DNA from: Aquipluma nitroreducens
GTDB lineage: Bacteria > Bacteroidota > Bacteroidia > Bacteroidales > Prolixibacteraceae
Length of the DNA stretch: 64,000 nucleotides
Direction: 5' to 3'
Assembly (NCBI RefSeq): GCF_009689585.1
Contig: NZ_AP018694.1
Coordinates: 2,867,001 to 2,931,000, forward strand
This document shows positions 57,790 to 64,000 of the stretch, piece by piece. The position numbers and the translations under genes were made by a program. The notes under the pieces were generated by a model. That model saw nothing but the letters and a program-made list of their open reading frames with translations. It was not told the origin of the DNA and did not search any database. The stretch's first letter is position 1. Each line of letters opens with the position of its first letter.

Positions 57790-59109
57790 ATGAAAAGATT
57801 TCTAATCCTTGCAATTTTCTCTTTCTCGCTTCTGAGTTTATGCTTCGCTCAAACAGTAACCACTTCAGGTGATTGTAACAATGACATTAAAGATTCCCGC
57901 GGAAAAATGATCCCCTGGGAAAAGGGCGCCTTTGAAACTGGCAAATACCGTAACGTTTTTCTTGAAGCCGGTTATAAGCAAACTGACATTGATGCCAAGC
58001 TTGCCAAAGCTTATTACGATGTTTTTGAAGGATCCAATAAAGTGTATTTCGAAGTGGAAGATTCAATGGCTTATGTTTCTGATCTAAAAAACCACGATGC
58101 GCGCACTGAAGGACTTTCATACGGACTGATGGTGGCGGTACAACTGAATAAAAAAGAAGTCTTCGACAAGCTTTGGCGTTGGACAAAGAAATACATGCAG
58201 CATCAGGGTGGCGCCCGCGATGCTTATTTTGCCTGGAGTGTCGACAATAAAACCTTCAGGCAAAATTCGCCAGGTTCGGCCTCCGATGGAGAATTGTATT
58301 TTGTGACCGATTTGCTATTTGCTTCTAATCGTTGGGGCAACGACACCGGAATTGATTATTATAAGGAAGCCCGCCGGATTTTGGACGCCATGTGGAGCAA
58401 AGATGGAACGCAAGGCGTGACCAATGTGATTAATACCGAACACAAACAAATCACCTTTGTGCCCGATAAAGGTGGCTACAACTGGACTGATCCATCGTAT
58501 CACCTGCCAGCTTTTTTTGAAGTTTGGGCCACATATGCCAAAGATGGGCACGAGCAGTTTTACCGCGATTGTGCCGATACTTCGAGAGTTTACCTGCATC
58601 GAGCCTGTAATCGTGCCACTGCATTGAATTCTGATTATGCCGAATTTAGCGGTGCACCACGGAATTTCTGGAGAATGAAACCGGCCTTCCGGTACGATTC
58701 GTGGCGAGTTCCAATGAACATTGCAATGGATTATTCGTGGTATGCCAAAGACATCAAATGGCAGCAGGATTACGGCAAGCGGATTCAGAACTTCCTGTTC
58801 TGCCGTGGCATCGACACCTTCGAAGATCAGTTTATGCTGGATGGATCTTTACCTGAGCAGAAAGAAATTCTTCAGGCTGGTGGCTATCAAAAGCTACGGC
58901 ATTCATTGGGGTTGGTAGCCACTTCCGGAGCCGCTTCGCTCATGGGAACTCAGGCTAAAAGCTGGAAGTTTGTCGATGGTGTTTGGAATGCCAAACTTGA
59001 GCCATACGCCGATGGTTATTTCGATCCGTATTTCGATGGATTACTTTACTTGTTTAGCGTGATGCACCTGAGTGGGAACTACCGGATTATTACGCCGGAG
59101 ATGAAATAA
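57790..59109 (+). CDS. GH8 glycoside hydrolase, probable exo-oligoxylanase type
   Basis: 439 residues with a signal peptide (about 1-20). The GH8 barrel is shown by DARTEGLSYGLMVAVQLN with acid Glu107, AYFAWSVDN, GSASDGELYFVTDLLFASNRWG with Asp166, and WRVPMNIAMDYSWYAKD. The combination resembles reducing-end xylose-releasing exo-oligoxylanase rather than cellulase or chitosanase, although this is from recall. It would act on periplasmic xylo-oligosaccharides. It lies after the GNAT gene; a compound GC-rich repeat follows. Confidence 0.88.
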   Translation: MKRFLILAIFSFSLLSLCFAQTVTTSGDCNNDIKDSRGKMIPWEKGAFETGKYRNVFLEAGYKQTDIDAKLAKAYYDVFEGSNKVYFEVEDSMAYVSDLKNHDARTEGLSYGLMVAVQLNKKEVFDKLWRWTKKYMQHQGGARDAYFAWSVDNKTFRQNSPGSASDGELYFVTDLLFASNRWGNDTGIDYYKEARRILDAMWSKDGTQGVTNVINTEHKQITFVPDKGGYNWTDPSYHLPAFFEVWATYAKDGHEQFYRDCADTSRVYLHRACNRATALNSDYAEFSGAPRNFWRMKPAFRYDSWRVPMNIAMDYSWYAKDIKWQQDYGKRIQNFLFCRGIDTFEDQFMLDGSLPEQKEILQAGGYQKLRHSLGLVATSGAASLMGTQAKSWKFVDGVWNAKLEPYADGYFDPYFDGLLYLFSVMHLSGNYRIITPEMK

Positions 59110-59173
59110 TTGTGGTTGTCTCAAAAGTCAAAGTTTAGTAAATGAAGCTTATAAATTGTGGTTACCTTCATTT

Positions 59174-59234
59174 CACCCCACCAAACCTCCCCTAAATGGG
59201 AGGCTTTGAAGTCCCCTTCAGGGGATTTAGGGGT
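59174..59234. repeat. Compound GC-rich palindromic repeat
   Basis: CACCCCACCAAACC with CTCCCCTAAATGGGAGG, then GAAGTCCCCTTCAGGGG and ATTTAGGGGT. It joins in one place the halves found separately at 1654-1680 and 1555-1580. The outer ends are complementary (CACCCC.../...AGGGGT), so it can fold as a long hairpin. Confidence 0.7.
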
Positions 59235-59312
59235 TTTAGTATTAATGGTACTTTCAAATCGTAAGTTTGTGATTAGCTAATATCACTTTTGAAACAACCC
59301 CATTAAATTACA

Positions 59313-59337
59313 GCTCCCTTCGACAGGCTCAGGGAGC
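59313..59337. repeat. CTTCGACAGGCTCAGG-type palindrome
   Basis: GCTCCCT (59313-59319) pairs with AGGGAGC (59331-59337) around TCGACAGGCTC. It resembles the interspersed REP-like palindromes of Bacteroidota. Confidence 0.55.
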
Positions 59338-59461
59338 GACTTGCTTGATGACAAAACAAAAAAACAGAAAATATTTTCACCCTCCGTGTAACGAATCGAC
59401 TTTCCTGAAGGTATTGTTTTCAGATAAGCGAATTTTAAAGCAAACTGATTCCAAATTTTAC

Positions 59462-60013
59462 ATGACTGAACGGTTAAGCGACGAACAATTGATGAAGCAT
59501 CTGGCGCAAGGCGATAACAAAGCTGCCGCCGTACTTTACGACAGGTATTACAAAAACGTGTACGGCTATTTTGTCCGGATGACGCGTGACGTCGATGCGA
59601 GTCGCGACCTGACACAGAATGTTTTCATGAAAATTATCCGTTACAGTCAGAGTTGGAAGGAGGACCGGGTTTTTATGCATTGGCTTTTCCGGATTGCACG
59701 AAACATCATGGTCGACTATTTCAGGGGAGCGCGAAAATTTTACGATCTGAATGATGAACCTGAAATTGCAGTGCGTGATCAGGCCGATTCGGTCAGGGCG
59801 ATGGAAGCCCGCGAGTCGTACGATTTTCTGCTCGAAGCCATGGAAAAACTTCCGCCCGGTTATCGCGAATTGATTGAATTGAATCGGTTTCAGGGATTTT
59901 CGTACAAGGAAATTGCCGCGACCATCGAATCGAACGAAAATGCCGTGAAAGTGAAAACCTTCAGGGCAATCCAAAAGCTGAAAGAGATTTATACTCAAAT
60001 AATAATGGATTGA
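59462..60013 (+). CDS. ECF RNA polymerase sigma factor
   Basis: 183 residues from ATG 59462 (MTERLSDEQ; upstream in-frame ATGs at 59345 give a non-conserved extension). Region 2 shows AVLYDRYYKNVYGYFVRMT and NVFMKIIRYSQSWK; region 4 shows GYRELIELNRFQGFSYKEIA with HTH SNENAVKVKTFRAIQKL. The anti-sigma gene starts 3 bp after the stop. The operon continues with two DUF4097-type genes. This is a different sigma lineage from the PUL one (14834-15385), probably an envelope or cell-surface stress factor. Confidence 0.92.
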   Translation: MTERLSDEQLMKHLAQGDNKAAAVLYDRYYKNVYGYFVRMTRDVDASRDLTQNVFMKIIRYSQSWKEDRVFMHWLFRIARNIMVDYFRGARKFYDLNDEPEIAVRDQADSVRAMEARESYDFLLEAMEKLPPGYRELIELNRFQGFSYKEIAATIESNENAVKVKTFRAIQKLKEIYTQIIMD

Positions 60014-60015
60014 TT

Positions 60016-60783
60016 ATGAAATGCGAAGAGGTAAATATAAATCTTCCTGAATACATCGACAGGAAATTGGATGAAACGACATCAGCCGCGATACGGAGTC
60101 ATCTGGAAAGCTGCCCATCGTGCAAAGCACTTCACAGCGAGTTGAGTTCATTCATAAACTATATGGATTCGTTTCCAGCTCCGGAAGTTCCGGAAGGAAT
60201 GAAAGAAGAATTTGAAGGAATGGTGGCTTCGCTTGGAAATCAGGAGAAGAAGAAAATTCGTCTCGTTCCGATGTGGACAAAGATTGCAGCAATGATGGTA
60301 TTCGCGTTTGGGACGTATTGGTTGGGATTTCAGATTGGTTCACGGAAAGGCGAAATTGTGCAGAACCAACTGACTTCAGAACTTTCAACTCAAAAGCAGC
60401 AGGTTTTGCTGGCCAGTTTGCGTGAGTACACCGGGCCACAGAAAATCGATGCGGTTTACAGCATCAGCACCACCGGAAATGTTAGCACTGAATTGATTGA
60501 TGCTTTGGTTAACACCATGAACACCGATAAAAATGCAAATGTACGTTTGGCCGCCATTTCAGCTCTTTCAGAAATGATGGGAAAAAACGACCGGATCAAA
60601 ACGGAACTTATTAAATCGCTGACGGTTCAGGAAAATCCATTGCTGCAAATTTCGCTTATCCAGGTACTGACCGAAAAAGGCGTAAAAGAAGCCAAACATC
60701 AGATTGAAAGTATTTCAAATAATGAAAAAACCGACGAAAGCGTAAAAGCTTATGCCAAGGATATGATGAAAACGATCATATAA
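60016..60783 (+). CDS. Zinc-finger anti-sigma factor with HEAT-like repeats
   Basis: 255 residues from ATG 60016. The N-terminal zf-HC2 motif (HLESCPSCKAL; C-x2-C with upstream Cys/His) binds the sigma factor. A membrane helix is at about 90-110 (IAAMMVFAFGTYWLGFQIG). The periplasmic part carries HEAT-like repeats (NVRLAAISALSEMMGKNDRIK, PLLQISLIQVLTEKGVKEAKHQ), which could bind a partner protein. It is 2 bp after the sigma gene. Confidence 0.85.
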   Translation: MKCEEVNINLPEYIDRKLDETTSAAIRSHLESCPSCKALHSELSSFINYMDSFPAPEVPEGMKEEFEGMVASLGNQEKKKIRLVPMWTKIAAMMVFAFGTYWLGFQIGSRKGEIVQNQLTSELSTQKQQVLLASLREYTGPQKIDAVYSISTTGNVSTELIDALVNTMNTDKNANVRLAAISALSEMMGKNDRIKTELIKSLTVQENPLLQISLIQVLTEKGVKEAKHQIESISNNEKTDESVKAYAKDMMKTII

Positions 60784-60859
60784 AATCGGGAAGTGATGAA
60801 GCAGCCGGCGCGACTCGCAAACCTGATCAGTTAAATTTTAAATTAAAAAATTATTAGCC

Positions 60860-61657
60860 ATGAAAAGAATTGCTATCATATTTACAGTACTTGTTTTTCC
60901 CTTTATCGTGATGGGACAGACCAAAAAATTTGAATACACGCCCAAAGTGAAGGGTAAAATTGAAATTACGAATTTGCTGGGCGAAATAGCGCTGCAAAAT
61001 TCGGGCAGTGGGGCTATCGTAATTGAATCGGATTTTAATCTGGAACGTCCAGACCGTGCGGCTGGGCTTAAACTGCTGGGTTCGGCCGAAGACAACACCG
61101 ACCTCGGAGTGAATGTCAGCGAAGAAAACGGAGTGGTCAGCATTCAGGGAGCAACCCGTCAGGTGCGCGACTACAAGTATAAAATTCTTATTCCAACCGG
61201 AATGGCGGTTAACCTCGACTACGGAAGTCCGTTTGCCAAAGAAGATGTAACTGTCGATTCGTTTACCGGAAGTCTGGAGATCAAAACACTCAATGCCAAT
61301 GTGAAGATTACCAAATCGTCGGGTCCGTTTACGGTCAATTCCATCAGCGGTGATGTGGAAGTTGTTTTCGACAAAATCAATCAGAGCGAACCAAGCTCGT
61401 TGGCAACAGTGAGTGGATTGGTTGACGTAACCTTACCCGGAACTGAAAAAGCCAATATCGAAATCAGCACTATCAACGGAAATGTATTCAACAACCTTGA
61501 CCTGAAATCTACCGAGAAACCTACCGAGAAAGACAAACTTGCTTACGGGATGGATGTCATCAGGATGCGGGGCGGAAATTCGTACACACTCAACGGCGGC
61601 GGCCAGAAAGTCTATCTGAAAAGCATTTCAGGAAACATTTACCTGCGCAAACGCTAA
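60860..61657 (+). CDS. Exported DUF4097-type beta-solenoid protein
   Basis: 265 residues with a signal peptide (about 1-19, VFPFIVMGQ). The rest is a beta-helix of the DUF4097 type (KIEITNLLGEIALQNSGSG, SLEIKTLNANVKITKSSGPF, VNSISGDVEVVFDKINQS, TINGNVFNN, KSISGNIYLRKR). Probably a cell-envelope protein. It is in the sigma/anti-sigma operon, 77 bp after the anti-sigma gene, so it is a likely target of that sigma. Function unknown. Confidence 0.8.
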   Translation: MKRIAIIFTVLVFPFIVMGQTKKFEYTPKVKGKIEITNLLGEIALQNSGSGAIVIESDFNLERPDRAAGLKLLGSAEDNTDLGVNVSEENGVVSIQGATRQVRDYKYKILIPTGMAVNLDYGSPFAKEDVTVDSFTGSLEIKTLNANVKITKSSGPFTVNSISGDVEVVFDKINQSEPSSLATVSGLVDVTLPGTEKANIEISTINGNVFNNLDLKSTEKPTEKDKLAYGMDVIRMRGGNSYTLNGGGQKVYLKSISGNIYLRKR

Positions 61658-61669
61658 ATCCGTACAGTC

Positions 61670-62332
61670 ATGAAAAAGTACATTTTAGCTGCCATTTTGA
61701 TGGTGGCCACACTCAGTACAGCCTTTTCGCAAAAGGTGATAATCAAAAATCTGGAAGTTTCAGGAAAAAAAGTTGGATTGAAATTCGACTTTGCTGACAG
61801 CATCCGCATTGAGGCCTGGAGCAAAAATACCGTTGAACTGGAAGTTTCGGTGAACATCGATAACAACCGTTTTAACGAATACTTCAAACTAAATGAAAAT
61901 AGTTTCTCCGGAGACATTGATCTGGTTGAAAAAATCGATTTCGAGGCGATAAAAAAGATAAAAGGCACTGGCAACAACTGCAACTTCGATAAAATGATCC
62001 GCTACAAGCTGAAAGTGCCATCTAGTCTTGAGTTTAGCCTGAAAACCATTGCCGGACAGGTTATTCTGCAAGGCTCGCTTGGAAAAATTTCGGTCAATTC
62101 AATCAGCGGTTTTATCGATTATGCTGTTCCGGCAAGCATGAAAGCCCGGATCAACCTTTCTACAGTAACCGGCGATGTGTATTCGGATGTGAAATTCGAC
62201 AATAGGCCTTCGAAAGAAATGAGCTGGGTGGGCACCAAACGCGACCTGACTCTTAACAGCGGAACCCTGCCCATTAAACTCGAAACCGTAAGCGGAAATA
62301 TTTACCTGCGTAAATCGAAGCAACTGAATTAA
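61670..62332 (+). CDS. Exported DUF4097-type beta-solenoid protein
   Basis: 220 residues with a signal peptide (about 1-20, ATLSTAFSQK). Same style as the upstream gene: KTIAGQVILQGSLGKISVNS, SGFIDYAVPASMKARINLS, TVTGDVYSDVKFD, ending in VSGNIYLRKSKQLN. Its C-terminal GNIYLRK matches the end of the preceding protein, suggesting tandem duplication. The gap is only 12 bp, so cotranscribed. A terminator follows (62369-62396). Function unknown; probably a surface or periplasmic structural protein. Confidence 0.8.
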   Translation: MKKYILAAILMVATLSTAFSQKVIIKNLEVSGKKVGLKFDFADSIRIEAWSKNTVELEVSVNIDNNRFNEYFKLNENSFSGDIDLVEKIDFEAIKKIKGTGNNCNFDKMIRYKLKVPSSLEFSLKTIAGQVILQGSLGKISVNSISGFIDYAVPASMKARINLSTVTGDVYSDVKFDNRPSKEMSWVGTKRDLTLNSGTLPIKLETVSGNIYLRKSKQLN

Positions 62333-62368
62333 GTAATACATAGAGCACTGGTTTTAATTTCACAGAAG

Positions 62369-62398
62369 AAAGCCATTTCGGAAACGGGATGGCTTTTT
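62369..62398 (+). terminator. Rho-independent terminator of the sigma operon
   Basis: AAAGCCAT (62369-62376) pairs with ATGGCTTT (62389-62396) with extra wobble pairs inside, followed by TT. Confidence 0.7.
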
Positions 62399-62515
62399 CG
62401 TTTTGAATTTTGTGAATCGAAATAGAAACGGATTTATTCCCAAATTCCTGAAATCAGAAGCGCTATTTCTTCAGGTTTTTATTTTACTTTTAAAATCTAA
62501 ACCAACCCGAACCCA

Positions 62516-64000
62516 TGAAACTTAAGATTCTTATTTTCCTGCTCGCCTTTTTTGCGTTTAAACTTGCAGAAGCCAAACTTTTTCCAACACAACTTACCTG
62601 TGAATATCTTAAAAATTCGCCTTTAGTTGATGTTCCTCATCCACGATTGGCTTGGATAAATATTGCAGAATTGGGAGAGCGTGGGCAACAGCAAACGGCT
62701 TTTCAGATTAGGGTGGCTACTTCAGCCAGCGCACTCGAAAATCCTGATATGTGGGATAGTGGTAAGGTAAAATCTGATCAATCGACACGTGTTGAGTACA
62801 ATGGAAAAACCTTGATGTCGCGGCAGGAATGCTGGTGGCAGGTGCGTGTTTGGGATCGTGAGGACAAAACATCGGATTGGAGCCAACCTGTCATGTGGCG
62901 GATGGGGCTGCTTCAGGCAACTGACTGGAAAGCAGAGTGGATTGGCGCTCCATGGCAGGGCGAGGAAGCCTTGTCGAAACAGGGAAACACGAATACGACA
63001 TTGGCGCAGTTGCCCCCGCCAGCTCCCCTGTTCAGAAAAGAATTTGTTATTCAGAAGACAATAGCCAAGGCTGTTGCGTATGTAACCGGATTGGGATATT
63101 TTGAGCTTTATGTGAATGGCGAAAAAGTTGGCGACGACGTGTTGGTGCCCAATCAGACCAATTACGGCAAACGCCCCGGATTAGTTGATGCTGGCTTGCC
63201 TTTGAAAGACGATTTCTGTGAATACCGCGTAATGTATCTGGCTTATGATGTTACTAAAATGATCCGGAATGGCGCAAATGTGGTTGGCAGTATTTTGGGA
63301 AATGGTTTTTATAACCCATCAAAATCATGGGCCGAAGGATATGGTTCTCCCCGTTTTTTAGGGCAGGTTCACATCACATATACCGATGGAACTGAAGATG
63401 TAATTGTGAGCGATCAAACCTGGAAAGCTTCCAAAAGTGCTATCCTGATGGACATGGTTTACTATGGTGAACATTACGATGCCCGATTGGAACAACCCGG
63501 ATGGTGTTCTCCGGGATTCGACGATTCGGCCTGGCAGTCGGTCGTAAAACGCAAAGCTCCTGAAGGGAAACTGGTTACTCAAACTTCAGAATCCGATAAA
63601 GTTACACTCCGTATTCTTCCACGTTCAATTGAAAAGACTAAAGAAGGAAATTATAAAGTTGACTTTGGAGTTGAGATTTCCGGAAGACTTCGGCTTAACC
63701 ATATTTCTGGTCCGGCAGGTCAGAAAATTGAAATCAAATACCTCTGCAACACCTATTCGGGCGACAACTCCTACATCTGCAAAGGCGGCGGTGATGAGTC
63801 GTATGCCTCCCGTTTCAATTGGTTTGTATTTAGCGCTGTTGAGATTTTGAACTGGCCTGGCGAACTAAAACCCGAAGATATTACTGCCGAAGCTGTTAAC
63901 ACGGATGTGGAAGAATCGGCAAAGTTTGAGACCTCCAATTCGCTTTTCAACGACATCAACAAAGCCTGGAAGCGCAGCCAGTTGGACAACATGCACGGCG
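62516..64000 (+). CDS. GH78 alpha-L-rhamnosidase (3' truncated by window)
   Basis: The frame from ATG 62516 is open for 495 codons to the window end. A signal peptide (about 1-20, LAFFAFKLAEA) is followed by a fibronectin-like N-terminal module (LTCEYLKNSPLVDVPHPRLAW, QQTAFQIRVATS), a Bac_rhamnosid_N domain (CWWQVRVWDREDKTSDWSQP, APLFRKEFVI, GYFELYVNGEKVGDDVLVP) and the alpha-L-rhamnosidase concanavalin-like domain (VDFGVEISGRLRLN). The catalytic (alpha/alpha)6 barrel is just beginning (LFNDINKAWKRSQLDNMHG) at the edge. It removes terminal L-rhamnose, for example from rhamnogalacturonan or arabinogalactan. Independent from the preceding sigma operon. Confidence 0.9.

Larger units (their letters stand above)
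59110..59461. other. Intergenic region with repeat elements before the sigma gene
   Basis: 352 bp. It holds the compound palindromic repeat at 59174-59234 and a separate palindrome, GCTCCCT...AGGGAGC (59313-59319/59331-59337). An in-frame ATG-like extension of the sigma gene exists upstream of 59462 but is judged noncoding. Confidence 0.55.

Noticed and set aside
59345-59461. N-terminal extension of the second sigma factor
   Set aside because: The extension lies next to repeat DNA, is not like sigma region 1 and the ATG at 59462 gives a standard start.

Overview
The window reads as chromosomal DNA of a glycan-degrading member of the Bacteroidota, probably Bacteroidales/Marinilabiliales-like. 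The support is a SusC/SusD pair under an ECF sigma/FecR switch, many lipoprotein and Sec-exported glycoside hydrolases, TAnnTTTG-type promoter elements, weak or absent Shine-Dalgarno signals, an Oar-like TonB receptor and moderate GC. The genus is inference only. No tRNA, rRNA or CRISPR array was seen.

Layout. (1) 1-7346: three large FtsX/MacB-type permeases, the first cut by the window edge, with a mosaic patch at 1366-2536. The patch holds a DUF559 nuclease remnant, two orphan FtsX C-terminal tails and an AT-rich methyltransferase gene between palindromic GC-rich repeats. (2) 7464-8444: an exported DUF4097-type protein made of repeated SSGGGV motifs. (3) 12656-8748 (minus strand): a three-gene operon for a tetraheme NapC-like/SUMF1 fusion, a Tat-exported Gfo/Idh/MocA oxidoreductase and a Tat-exported TIM-barrel protein. 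(4) 12942-14754: an APH-fold kinase and a CBM9-like protein. (5) 14834-37523: a large polysaccharide utilisation locus: ECF sigma, FecR anti-sigma, STN-SusC, SusD, an EEP-family hydrolase, a three-part GH43-like/GH51/GH43 enzyme, GH127, an unassigned six-hairpin glycosidase, GH27, GH35 and a CocE/S15 hydrolase. The set points to L-arabinofuranose- and galactose-rich plant glycans, possibly arabinogalactan or extensin-type glycoproteins.

(6) 37677-40151: an AMP-ligase/ACP/PlsC fusion for membrane lipid acylation. (7) 40210-43271: a cell-wall group (NAGPA-type phosphodiester glycosidase, a lytic-transglycosylase-like protein and an M23-LysM peptidase). (8) 43444-49313: a GH5 lipoprotein, a complete IS256-like element of the Zn-ribbon type (44727-45981) and an Oar-like TonB receptor. 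(9) 49709-59109: NadA, an SGNH hydrolase, GH2 beta-galactosidase, branched-chain aminotransferase, DUF2797, GNAT and GH8. (10) 59462-62332: a second ECF sigma/anti-sigma operon with two DUF4097-type adhesin-like proteins. (11) From 62516: an alpha-L-rhamnosidase (GH78) running off the end.

Together the genes describe uptake and periplasmic breakdown of plant hemicellulose, pectin side chains and glycoproteins, with two cell-surface sigma signalling systems. The observations most worth following are the redox-linked Tat operon, the repeat-flanked methyltransferase cassette with FtsX tails, the possible extensin-type PUL, the unassigned six-hairpin enzyme and the start-codon hairpin of the IS transposase.
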